10,911 nt of DNA from Desulforhopalus sp. (GCA_023231425.1 JALNVI010000081.1:1-10911); one strand, 5' to 3'; counted from the first letter of the stretch, positions 1 to 6,301 are shown. Program-made: numbers and translations. Notes: generated from the letters alone by a model not told the origin.

Positions 1-238
1 GACGTTGCAGAAGCTCATCAGCGAATATCTTTTCGTCTCGATATTCAGGGCATGTGCCGAGTCGCTGGCAAGTGAAAACGCGAGCCGTCTGGCAGCGATG
101 CAACGTGCCGACAATAACATCAGCGAATTACTGGAGGAGCTCAATAGAACATTTCATCATTTACGCCAGAGTACTATTGACGAGGAACTCTTCGACGTTA
201 TCTCCGGCTTTGAAGCGTTGAACGGTGAGGTGAACTGA
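1..238 (+). CDS. atpG: Alternate (N-type) F1F0 ATPase gamma subunit, C-terminal part
   Basis: Partial gene; the frame is open to the left edge, so the 5' end lies outside the window. The visible 79 or so residues match the C-terminal helix of F1 gamma, the rotor shaft that couples proton or sodium flow through Fo to ATP synthesis or hydrolysis in the alpha3beta3 head. Diagnostic stretches are SEYLFVSIFRA, then ENASRLAAMQRADNNI, the C-terminal gamma signature (normally E-x-x-x-R-x-x-A-M-x-x-A-x-x-N). The end RQSTIDEELFDVISGFEAL differs from ordinary gamma chains, which finish with an ITxEI.EIV-type ending. From memory this ELFDV.SGFEAL ending is typical of the alternate or N-ATPase operon, where gamma is the last gene. 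Being last agrees with the unrelated gene that follows after about 100 bases. Confidence is high for F1 gamma and moderate for the alternate type. Confidence 0.88.
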   Translation, partial: TLQKLISEYLFVSIFRACAESLASENASRLAAMQRADNNISELLEELNRTFHHLRQSTIDEELFDVISGFEALNGEVN

Positions 239-254
239 TACACAATCACACGTC

Positions 255-263
255 AAAGGAGGT
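255..263 (+). promoter_or_regulatory. Near-perfect Shine-Dalgarno between atpG and the 143-aa gene
   Basis: AAAGGAGGT at 255-263 is almost fully complementary to the 16S rRNA 3' end, far stronger than other ribosome sites in this window. It serves two overlapping starts: ATG at 267, which is immediately followed by TGA (a start-stop), and GTG at 269, which opens a 24-codon frame. It lies about 77 bases before the ATG at 340, so it cannot directly serve that gene, which has its own AGGAG at 330-334. Confidence 0.6.
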
Positions 264-268
264 AAAAT

Positions 269-343
269 GTGAGGTATCGTGTGAGGAACGCAAAAGGAGC
301 GGAAAGAAGAACAAATCAAGACAAACCACAGGAGACCACATGA
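269..343 (+). CDS. Possible 24-aa leader peptide, translationally coupled to the next gene
   Basis: A GTG start at 269 sits six bases after the very strong AGGAGG (257-262). The frame runs 24 codons to TGA at 341-343. That stop overlaps the ATG of the following gene as ATGA (340-343), the classic arrangement for translational coupling. The predicted peptide is strongly basic and hydrophilic, starting MRYRVRNAKGAERRTNQ, with no membrane segment or known motif. It may be a real small protein, a leader that only delivers ribosomes to the next start, or chance. The alternative ATG at 267 gives only a single-codon start-stop. The ribosome site quality and exact overlap are visible; function is unknown. 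Confidence 0.35.
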   Translation: MRYRVRNAKGAERRTNQDKPQETT

Positions 344-771
344 CAAAATTAGACAGCACCACAATGCAGAAGATGGGGATTTGGATTGATCGTAGAGAAG
401 CAGTTTTAGTCTCATTGCAAGACGGGCAGACAACGATTAATCGAATTGAGTCTAACGCCGAAAGCCATTTTCGGCCATCAGGTGGCTGGAAGTCCTCTGG
501 AACGAACGTGGCCCAGTCTGTATCAAAAGAACAAACAGCGGACGAGCGCCGCAAGCACCAGTTTCGCAATTTCTATCAAGAGGTAATAGAGAAGGCTCAC
601 AACGCCAGCCTGCTCTATATTTTTGGTCCAGGGGAGGCAAAGGGGGAACTGGTAAAAGAAATTGAGAAAATAAAAGGCCAGCCCGAAAGAATTTCAGCCG
701 TCGAAGTCTGCGACAGCTTAACTGAAAACCAGATAGTCGCTCAGGTGAAATCTTTTTTTGCAGCGTCCTGA
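340..771 (+). CDS. Conserved 143-aa protein of unknown function (possible eRF1-domain/baeRF-like fold)
   Basis: The start ATG at 340 has AGGAG at 330-334 with a five-base spacer; in-frame ATGs at 364 and 373 are less well placed. The protein is soluble, with no signal peptide or membrane segment. Two blocks look conserved: MGIWIDRREAVLVSL (about residues 12-26), an opening beta-strand pair, and LLYIFGPGEAKGEL (about 91-104), a strand followed by a glycine-rich turn. Between them is a charged linker (about 40-75) rich in Ser, Lys and Arg. I remember similar short proteins (IDHRKA...GPGEAK) annotated as hypothetical or translational-machinery-like, resembling the middle domain of eRF1/Pelota and the bacterial baeRF proteins. 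That assignment is by pattern only. It lies directly downstream of the ATPase gamma gene and may be co-transcribed, since no terminator is seen between them. The gene is real; its role is unknown. Confidence 0.85.
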   Translation: MTKLDSTTMQKMGIWIDRREAVLVSLQDGQTTINRIESNAESHFRPSGGWKSSGTNVAQSVSKEQTADERRKHQFRNFYQEVIEKAHNASLLYIFGPGEAKGELVKEIEKIKGQPERISAVEVCDSLTENQIVAQVKSFFAAS

Positions 772-790
772 CGCACCCGCTGCCAGGCTT

Positions 791-838
791 TCTGAGGATT
801 CTCTGCTTCTTCATGAGAACAGGCAGAGAATCCTCAGA
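791..838 (+). terminator. 16-bp perfect hairpin after the 143-aa gene (atypical terminator or mRNA 3' end)
   Basis: TCTGAGGATTCTCTGC (791-806) is exactly complementary to GCAGAGAATCCTCAGA (823-838), with a 16-base loop that can itself form a TTCT/AGAA mini-stem. It lies 20 bases after the stop codon. No uridine tract follows directly; only five T's occur at 851-855, 12 bases beyond the stem. It is therefore not a textbook intrinsic terminator. It may stabilise the 3' end, pause polymerase, or act with Rho. The stem is certain; its use as a terminator is an inference. Confidence 0.5.
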
Positions 839-861
839 TCAGAGGCAAAATTTTTGAAAAG

Positions 862-870
862 TGATATAAT
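862..870 (+). promoter_or_regulatory. Extended -10 promoter
   Basis: TGATATAAT at 862-870 is a perfect extended -10 element (TGn followed by TATAAT), in an A/T-rich patch. No good -35 hexamer is present 17 bases upstream (842-847 reads GAGGCA), but extended -10 promoters often lack one. Transcription would start around 876-879 and proceed towards the exporter operon, meeting the intrinsic terminator at 947-987 first. The match is visible; activity is inferred. Confidence 0.55.
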
Positions 871-876
871 TTTTCG

Positions 877-987
877 TACAGAGGATCTGCGACAAAGGGA
901 CGGCAGTTAGAGGGCTCGAAGAGGTGTCCGCTGCGAAGGAATCAGACAGCCACTGCATTGATTTCTCAAGCAGTGGCTGCTTTTTTT
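877..987 (+). ncRNA. Candidate small RNA or attenuated 5' leader of the exporter operon
   Basis: A transcript starting at the extended -10 (862-870) would be about 110 nt long and end at the strong terminator 947-987. No convincing ORF lies inside. GCAGU (903-907) can pair with GCUGC (930-934) while GGAC (898-901) pairs with GUCC (926-929); these two helices cross, giving an H-type pseudoknot. Alternatively GCAGU (903-907) plus GGCU (913-916), with a five-base bulge between them, can pair with the continuous AGCCACUGC (948-956). That is the 5' arm of the terminator. The element could thus be a terminator/antiterminator switch controlling the exporter, or a free-standing small RNA. I do not recognise a known riboswitch class in it. 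The start site is predicted, not observed. Confidence 0.45.
947..987 (+). terminator. Strong intrinsic (Rho-independent) terminator
   Basis: CAGCCACTGC (947-956) and GCAGTGGCTG (970-979) form a perfect 10-bp, GC-rich stem with a 13-base loop. One C and seven T's (981-987) follow. It ends any transcript coming from 862-870 or from the 143-aa gene, about 150 bases before the exporter operon. If the operon has no separate promoter after it, this terminator must be conditional. Confidence 0.9.
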
Positions 988-1138
988 AGAGGTATCAGGT
1001 TTTCCCGATTCTGACTCTTTTTTTCTTGTGACGGGAATTCGGGAATGCCTTGATTGCCCTGACCAACGGGGCAGGCGATGTTGGGTGAAAATTTGAGAAG
1101 GCAGCTGAATATGGACGACGTTGCCTAAAGGTTTTGTC
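988..1138 (+). other. Leader region between the terminator and the adaptor gene
   Basis: These 151 bases carry no recognisable gene. TTCCCGA (1002-1008) pairs with TCGGGAA (1039-1045). The stem can extend by three more pairs across a single bulged base, and its loop holds a TCTTTTTTTCTT tract, so it could act as a second regulatory hairpin. TGCCC (1055-1059) and GGGCA (1069-1073) form a small second stem. I see no good sigma-70 promoter here: TTGATT at 1050-1055 and TTGAGA near 1093 have no matching -10 box at the right spacing. Confidence 0.4.
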
Positions 1139-2134
1139 ATGAAAAAACTCGTTATTGTTATCACCCTGATAATTCTGGGAGGAGTCGCTGTCGCAGGAGG
1201 ATGGTGGTGGTATCAACGTCAGATGGAGCAGTTGCCAGAAGGTATCGTCAAGGTAAACGGTCGTTTTGAGTTGGGACGGATGGATGTTGCCTCCCTTTAC
1301 CCGGGGCGTATTGAAGCCCTGCCGGTGAGAGAGGGGCAGGAGATAGCGGCAGGGCAGGTGGTCGCCAGACTCTCCTCGGAAGAGACACAGGCTCTGTTTG
1401 ATGCAGCTCAGGCGGCAAGAGACAGGGTAACTCAGACCGTGAAACGTGCCGAGGCGGAAACTTCGGCCCGGAGAGAACAGCAGCGGCTGGCCGAGCTGGA
1501 ATTTAAAAACGCCAGAGCACTGCAAAAGGATTCTCTGGTTTCGTCTGTGGAAGTAGAGCGGCGGCAACGGGTCCTTGCTGGAGAAACAGCGGCTGTCAAA
1601 GCCTCCCATGCTGCGGAAGCCGAAGGCAGGGCCGCCATACGTGAAGCCGAAGCCCAGGTCCAGCGGATCCGTTCCGTGAAGAAAGATCTGGAAATTCGCG
1701 CACCCCGGGCGGGACGCATCGAATATCGTATTGCCGAGTTGGGCAGGGTGATTCCCGCTGGTGGCAAAGTGGTCACAATGCTGGATCCTTCTGATGCCTG
1801 CATGAGCCTCTTTTTACCCACATATACTTTGGGACAGGTTCGTATCGGCAGCGATGCCAGAGTTATCCTGGACGGTATAGATGCCGTTTTCCCGGCAAAA
1901 GTCAGTTTTATCGCCTCAGAAGCGCAATTCACTCCCAAATATGTAGAAACTGCGGATGAACGTACCAAGATGATGTATCGCGTTAAATTGCAACTGTCGG
2001 CTGATATTGCGTTGAAATACAAGGATTTGATCAAGGGAGGGCTTACGGGCAACGGTTATGTACGGCTGACAAACGAGGTCCCCTGGCCGCTGCACCTTAA
2101 CGAGCACCTGCCGGGAACGGAGGGGCAGAGATGA
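1139..2134 (+). CDS. yhiI: HlyD-family membrane-fusion (periplasmic adaptor) protein of an RbbA-type ABC exporter
   Basis: A 331-aa periplasmic adaptor that should bridge the inner-membrane ABC transporter and the outer-membrane channel. Residues 1-25 form a signal anchor (MKK, a hydrophobic stretch, then WWWYQRQ). Residues about 38-80 form the first half of the lipoyl domain (GRIEALPVREGQEIAAGQVVARL), and about 84-182 a charged, Ala/Glu/Arg-rich coiled-coil hairpin. The second lipoyl half follows (LEIRAPRAGRIEYRIAELGR, 184-203), then a beta-barrel ending with FTPKYVETADERTKMMYRVKL, typical of the YhiI/YbhG group. I chose ATG 1139 because AAAGG (1127-1131) is seven bases upstream and MKK gives a normal anchor; an in-frame TTG at 1121 lacks such a site. 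The stop overlaps the next gene's ATG (ATGA), indicating coupling. The gene order adaptor, RbbA, YhhJ matches E. coli yhiI-rbbA-yhhJ. Confidence 0.9.
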   Translation: MKKLVIVITLIILGGVAVAGGWWWYQRQMEQLPEGIVKVNGRFELGRMDVASLYPGRIEALPVREGQEIAAGQVVARLSSEETQALFDAAQAARDRVTQTVKRAEAETSARREQQRLAELEFKNARALQKDSLVSSVEVERRQRVLAGETAAVKASHAAEAEGRAAIREAEAQVQRIRSVKKDLEIRAPRAGRIEYRIAELGRVIPAGGKVVTMLDPSDACMSLFLPTYTLGQVRIGSDARVILDGIDAVFPAKVSFIASEAQFTPKYVETADERTKMMYRVKLQLSADIALKYKDLIKGGLTGNGYVRLTNEVPWPLHLNEHLPGTEGQR

Positions 2135-4914
2135 GTGCATCTCTACAGCCCGAAGCCGCAGCAAAAAGTTTCAGCGTGCACATCGATGGGCTGTCGCATC
2201 ATTATGGTAAAGTCACTGCTCTGGAGAACATCTCCCTCCAACTGGCGTCTGGCGAAACCATAGGCCTCATTGGACCAGATGGAGTGGGCAAATCGACACT
2301 CTTGTCCGTTATTGCCGGCGTCAAAATTATTCAACAGGGGCAGGTGAATGTACTGGGGGGGGATATGGCGGACAAAAGTTTCCGCCAGCAGAATTCGTCG
2401 AGGATTGCATTCATGCCTCAGGGGCTGGGCAAGAACCTCTATCCCACTCTTTCCGTGTACGAAAATATTGATTTTTTTGCCAGTCTCTTCGGCCTGCGGG
2501 AACGCGAGCGGGGAAAACGCATCAGGCATCTGCTCGATGCCACTGGTCTTGCTCCTTTTCCTGATCGTCCGGCGGGGAAACTCTCCGGGGGAATGAAGCA
2601 GAAACTGAGCCTTTGCTGTTCGCTGGTTCATGACCCGGACTTGTTGATTCTTGATGAACCCACCACGGGGGTGGATCCCCTGGCCCGGCGTCAATTCTGG
2701 TCGCTGGTGGATTCGATGCGCGCTGATCGGCCTGAGATGTCGGTTATCGTGGCCACAGCCTACATCGAAGAAGCACAGAATTTCAAATATATCATTGCGA
2801 TGGATAATGGCAAAATCCTCGTCAATGATCTCACCTCCAAAGTATTGGAAGACACGAAAAGCCAAACCCTTGAAGAAGCCTATGTGAAATTGCTGCCCAA
2901 AGACAGGAAGGGCAGCGGGACAGGTTTAGAAATTCCACCGTTTGTGCCGGAAAAAGATTCTCCTCCAGCCATAGAGGCGGAGAACCTCACTCGGAAGTTC
3001 GGCAATTTCACGGCCGTGGACAAGGTGAATTTTCGTATTGAACGGGGGGAAATTTTCGGTTTTCTCGGCTCCAACGGCTGCGGTAAAAGCACTACAATGA
3101 AAATGCTGACCGGTTTATTGGAGGTCACCAGTGGCACGGCCAGACTGCTCGGCCGCCCGATTGACTCCAAAAATATGCGTACACGCATGCGGGTCGGGTA
3201 TATGTCCCAGTCCTTTTCATTGTATGAAGAGTTAACGGTGCGGCAAAATCTGGTGCTGCATGCGCAGCTTTATCAAATTCCTTCGAAGCAAAGGGAGGAT
3301 GTGGTCAATGGCGTGTTGAATGATTTTGACTTGAATGAGGTGGCGGACAGCCTTCCCATGCAGGTCTCTTTAGGTATTCGCCAGCGGCTGCAGCTGGCGG
3401 CCGCCTGTCTTCACAAGCCAGAAGTACTGATTCTTGATGAACCGACTTCCGGGGTGGACCCGGCGGCCCGGGATATGTTCTGGAGACGTCTTGTCTACCT
3501 GTCCCGCGAAGAAAAAGTCACCATCTTCGTTTCTACCCATTTTATGAATGAAGCCGAGCGCTGCGATCGTATATCTTTGATGCATCAAGGCAGGGTCCTG
3601 GCGATGGGCACGCCAAAAGAACTACAGGAAAAAGCAGGTTCTCCAACTTTGGAAGAGGCGTTTATCCGCTATCTGGAGAAGGAGGGTGCAAAAGAAAATG
3701 ATGGTGAAATCAAGACGGCAGGAGCTGTTGAAGAGAGCGCGCCGTCGCTGGCTCCTGTGGAGGGGAAAAGCTCTTCACGAGGGTGGAGACAGTGGTGGAA
3801 AATTGTTGGTTCCTTTGCCCGCCGGGAAACCAAAGAATTACTGCGAGATAAAATTCGACTGACTTTCGCCATTGCAGGACCTGTTGTCTTGCTTTTAGTG
3901 GCGGCATGGAACGTCTCCTTTGATGTGGCAAACGTGAAATTCACAGTTCTCGACCGCGACCAGAGCGCTTCCAGTCGAGAACTGATCGAACAATTCAGCG
4001 GATCGCATTATTTCAACATGCGCCCTCTGATCCATGATACGGATCAGGTTGACACTCTGCTCCGGGGGTCTCGTGTCCGCATGGTGATTGAAATTCCGCC
4101 GGATTTCGGCAGGGATCTGCTCGCCGGGCGCCAACCGAAGGTGGCATTTTATATAGACGGCGCGCAGCCCTTCACCGCCGAAAATGTTCGCGGCTTTATC
4201 TCCGGGATTTTGTTGCAGTACACTCAAAATTTCATGCGAAGCGTGGGATCTCCTCAGCAGGCAGCCTTACCTGCCTCACTGGAACCGCGTTTTGTCTATA
4301 ATCAGGAGTTTCGCAGCATCTATGCCATCGCGCCTGGTCTTGTCATGCTGGCCTTGATTCTGATTCCCACCATGTTGACAGCCCTGGGCGTGGTGCGAGA
4401 AAAGGAGATTGGCTCCATTATCAATCTTTATGCATCTCCAGCTGGAGTCAGCCAGTATCTCATCGGTAAACAGCTTCCTTATGTGGCTGTGGGCATGGTG
4501 AGCTATGTTACCCTGGTGCTGTTGAGCATCTCGGTATTGGGCGTTCCGGTTCGCGGCTCCTTTTTGAGTATGAGTTTTGGAGCGCTGCTTTTTGTCATGG
4601 CCGCCACCGCGTTTGGGCTGTTGATTTCCTGCTTCGTTCGCTCACAGGTGGCCGCGATGTTTGCTTCAGCCATTATCTGCCTGATTCCTTCACTTAATTT
4701 TTCTGGCCTGCTCTACCCCGTCTCAACGCTGACCGGCTCCAGCATGGTGGTGGGGCTGGGCTTTCCTTCGTCGTGGTATCAACTCATCAGTCTGGGCGCT
4801 TTCACAAAAGGGCTGGACTGGCGAAGCTTTCTCCCGATGTATGCGGCGCTGGCTGCTTTTGCCGCGGCCTATTTACTGGCAGCCTGTTTACTTTTGAAAA
4901 AGCAGGAGATCTGA
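2131..4914 (+). CDS. rbbA: RbbA-type double-ABC ATPase fused to an ABC-2 permease
   Basis: At 927 aa it has the same build and near the same length as E. coli RbbA (YhiH), a ribosome-associated ATPase and putative transporter. NBD1 has Walker A GPDGVGKST (48-56), Q-loop FMPQGLGKNLYPTLSVYEN, signature LSGGMKQ (151-157), Walker B LLILDEP (171-177), and ATAYIEEA where the H-loop histidine should be (Ala210). NBD2 has Walker A GSNGCGKST (313-321), Q360, a non-consensus signature VSLGIRQ (412-418), Walker B VLILDEP (432-438) and H-loop His470. A hydrophilic linker (about 518-552) leads to a permease half: one membrane helix near 575-593, a large external loop (about 600-725) and about five more helices to 922. 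The next permease gene should supply the partner half. The ATG is overlapped by the upstream stop and preceded by GGAGGGG at 2119-2125. Ribosome binding is known only from E. coli and should not be assumed here. Confidence 0.93.
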   Translation: MSASLQPEAAAKSFSVHIDGLSHHYGKVTALENISLQLASGETIGLIGPDGVGKSTLLSVIAGVKIIQQGQVNVLGGDMADKSFRQQNSSRIAFMPQGLGKNLYPTLSVYENIDFFASLFGLRERERGKRIRHLLDATGLAPFPDRPAGKLSGGMKQKLSLCCSLVHDPDLLILDEPTTGVDPLARRQFWSLVDSMRADRPEMSVIVATAYIEEAQNFKYIIAMDNGKILVNDLTSKVLEDTKSQTLEEAYVKLLPKDRKGSGTGLEIPPFVPEKDSPPAIEAENLTRKFGNFTAVDKVNFRIERGEIFGFLGSNGCGKSTTMKMLTGLLEVTSGTARLLGRPIDSKNMRTRMRVGYMSQSFSLYEELTVRQNLVLHAQLYQIPSKQREDVVNGVLNDFDLNEVADSLPMQVSLGIRQRLQLAAACLHKPEVLILDEPTSGVDPAARDMFWRRLVYLSREEKVTIFVSTHFMNEAERCDRISLMHQGRVLAMGTPKELQEKAGSPTLEEAFIRYLEKEGAKENDGEIKTAGAVEESAPSLAPVEGKSSSRGWRQWWKIVGSFARRETKELLRDKIRLTFAIAGPVVLLLVAAWNVSFDVANVKFTVLDRDQSASSRELIEQFSGSHYFNMRPLIHDTDQVDTLLRGSRVRMVIEIPPDFGRDLLAGRQPKVAFYIDGAQPFTAENVRGFISGILLQYTQNFMRSVGSPQQAALPASLEPRFVYNQEFRSIYAIAPGLVMLALILIPTMLTALGVVREKEIGSIINLYASPAGVSQYLIGKQLPYVAVGMVSYVTLVLLSISVLGVPVRGSFLSMSFGALLFVMAATAFGLLISCFVRSQVAAMFASAIICLIPSLNFSGLLYPVSTLTGSSMVVGLGFPSSWYQLISLGAFTKGLDWRSFLPMYAALAAFAAAYLLAACLLLKKQEI

Positions 4915-4919
4915 GTGTT

Positions 4920-5081
4920 ATGGGTGCCTTGAAACAGCTTGTATTTCGTTCATATTCGAGGCACAGGAGGGAATTTATTGCAGCCATGTTTGATATCTCG
5001 ACGTCTCGTTCCTCGCTTTGTCGGAGGATAAATTTTGACTGTAATAAAGAAGATGGGCGATTATTCGAGGTACCCTTATGA
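4920..5081 (+). pseudogene. 53-codon ORF between rbbA and yhhJ, likely decayed duplicate of a permease N-terminus
   Basis: An ATG at 4920, five bases after the rbbA stop, opens a 53-codon frame whose TGA overlaps the yhhJ ATG (ATGA, 5078-5081). Its residues 5-27, starting KQLVFRSYSRHRREF, align without gaps to YhhJ residues 2-24, starting KQWCWNVIRLSRKEL. Both have KQ, then R-(R/K)-E-(F/L) 12 positions after the first, then D-I. After that the frame carries no hydrophobic helix (TSRSSLCRRINFDCNKEDG), unlike YhhJ. The likely reading is a relic of a duplicated or recombined permease start, still translated as a coupling spacer. GGAG at 4904-4907 is rather far (12 bases) from the ATG. It could instead be a real small protein. 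E. coli, as I recall, has no such insert. Confidence 0.35.
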
Positions 5082-6205
5082 AACAGTGGTGTTGGAATGT
5101 TATTCGTCTGAGCAGAAAGGAATTAAGCAGTCTGCTCACTGACATTATTTTGATGTTTTTCATTGCCTTCACCTTGTCCGCTGCGGTGGTCAGCGTGGCC
5201 AAAGGAGTAAAGGCGGAGGTGGACAATGCTTCCGTGGGCATTATCGATAACGATCATTCCACGTTGTCGATGCGTCTTCGAGATGCCATCTTGCCACCGT
5301 ATTTCAAAACTCCCCAGATAATTTCCCATGACCAGATCGATGGACTGATGGACAAGGGCGCAGTTATCTTTGTCCTCGATATTCCTGCAAATTTTGAGGA
5401 AGATCTTCTTGCCGGCAGGCAGCCTGTGGTCCAATTGCTGGTTGATGCCACCGCCATGACGCAGGCCGGGGTAGGGGTCTTCTACTTTCAGCAAATTTTC
5501 ACCCGGGAAATCATGGGTTTTTTACACATGCAGGGTATTGATTCGATGTTGCCGGTAGAACCGGTCATTCGGATGCTTTATAATCCCAACACAAAGACTG
5601 CCTGGTTTACCTCCGTGATGCACATCGTAATAACAATCACGATCCTTGGTATCATCCTCGTGGGAGCAGCCGTTATTCGGGAACGGGAACATGGCACTAT
5701 TGAACATTTGCTGGTGATGCCCGTACGGGCAAGTGAAATTGCATTTGCAAAAATTCTCACCAACGCTGCTGTTATCCTGGTGGCTTCCCTCTTATCCATT
5801 GCCCTGGTGGTTCACCTGGGACTGGGGGTTCCCATCCACGGCTCCAGGTTGCTCTTTGCCGTGGGCACGGCCCTTTTTTTGTTTTCCGTCACTGCTTTGG
5901 GAATTTTTTTAGCGACTCTGGCTCCCAACATGCCCCAGTTTGGGCTCCTCGCCTCCATTGTGATTCTGGTCCTGTATCTCCTCTCCGGTGCGGCTACGCC
6001 CCTGGAAAGTATGCCGATGGCGATGCAATATATCTCGCAGATATTTCCAACAACTCAGTATGTCGCCCTGGCCCAGAATATTCTGTTCAGGGGAGCTGGT
6101 TTTCGTATTGTCTGGCCAGAGTTTGCGGCCATGGGCTTCATGGGGGTAGCTTTTATGATACTGGCTTTGGGAAAATTCCGATCCATGCTGGCCCGGCAGG
6201 GATGA
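5078..6205 (+). CDS. yhhJ: YhhJ-type ABC-2 permease, partner of RbbA
   Basis: An inner-membrane permease of 375 aa, the usual YhhJ length. Its topology is the ABC-2 type with one N-terminal helix (about 21-41), a long extracytoplasmic domain (42-177) and five C-terminal helices (about 178-200, 228-249, 257-281, 285-305, 348-366). The conserved coupling segment VIREREHGTIEHLLVMPV (199-216) lies after helix 2, as in the family. The external domain holds LDIPANFEEDLLAGRQP (100-116), which closely repeats IEIPPDFGRDLLAGRQP of the RbbA permease half (653-669). The two halves are therefore evolutionarily paired and probably form the heterodimeric channel driven by the RbbA ATPase domains. GAGG at 5067-5070 is seven bases before the ATG. 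A gap of 163 bases, with the 53-codon ORF, separates it from rbbA. Confidence 0.92.
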   Translation: MKQWCWNVIRLSRKELSSLLTDIILMFFIAFTLSAAVVSVAKGVKAEVDNASVGIIDNDHSTLSMRLRDAILPPYFKTPQIISHDQIDGLMDKGAVIFVLDIPANFEEDLLAGRQPVVQLLVDATAMTQAGVGVFYFQQIFTREIMGFLHMQGIDSMLPVEPVIRMLYNPNTKTAWFTSVMHIVITITILGIILVGAAVIREREHGTIEHLLVMPVRASEIAFAKILTNAAVILVASLLSIALVVHLGLGVPIHGSRLLFAVGTALFLFSVTALGIFLATLAPNMPQFGLLASIVILVLYLLSGAATPLESMPMAMQYISQIFPTTQYVALAQNILFRGAGFRIVWPEFAAMGFMGVAFMILALGKFRSMLARQG

Positions 6206-6260
6206 AGAAATGAATGTTATGGTACATTTCTTGTCTCTTCCCGATTGCTGGTTTAACCAG
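6205..6260 (+). repeat. Two small dyads between yhhJ and the TolC-like gene
   Basis: AAGAAATG (6205-6212) and CATTTCTT (6225-6232) form an eight-pair, AT-rich stem just after the yhhJ stop. CTGGTT (6248-6253) and AACCAG (6255-6260) form a symmetrical 13-base dyad of the size of a repressor site. No terminator tract and no clear promoter accompany them. The dyad could be an operator, an RNA hairpin or chance. Confidence 0.3.
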
Positions 6261-6301
6261 ACATTTTGGGGAGAGTGGTTCGAGGGGAAGGAAATTAAAA
6301 A

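Noticed and set aside
753..759. T7 run near the end of the 143-aa gene as a terminator tract
   Set aside because: It encodes Phe-Phe inside the gene and precedes rather than follows the nearby GC stem (760-765/778-783).
877..987. Cobalamin riboswitch suggested by GCCACTG-like sequence at 949-955
   Set aside because: Only this short piece matches and it is simply the terminator arm. The other conserved B12 elements are not in the expected order or spacing.
877..987. Guanidine, fluoride, c-di-GMP, SRP or RNase P RNA
   Set aside because: I compared remembered consensus motifs by eye and found none of the conserved cores; no covariance search was possible.
1121..1138. TTG start adding six residues to the adaptor protein
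   Set aside because: It has no ribosome site at the right distance, while ATG 1139 has AAAGG seven bases upstream and gives a normal MKK signal anchor.
995..1609. Antisense frame of 204 codons covering the exporter leader and the start of the adaptor gene
   Set aside because: No similarity to any family and composition is unlike the real genes; it overlaps the adaptor's coding sequence.
1432..2052. Long antisense frame of 206 codons opposite the adaptor gene
   Set aside because: It is Ser/Arg-rich, has no recognisable domain and lies wholly opposite a well-identified gene, so it is a composition artefact.
2143..2865. Antisense frame of 240 codons opposite the first ATPase domain of rbbA
   Set aside because: No motif or ribosome site; the plus strand carries unmistakable ABC motifs over the same bases.
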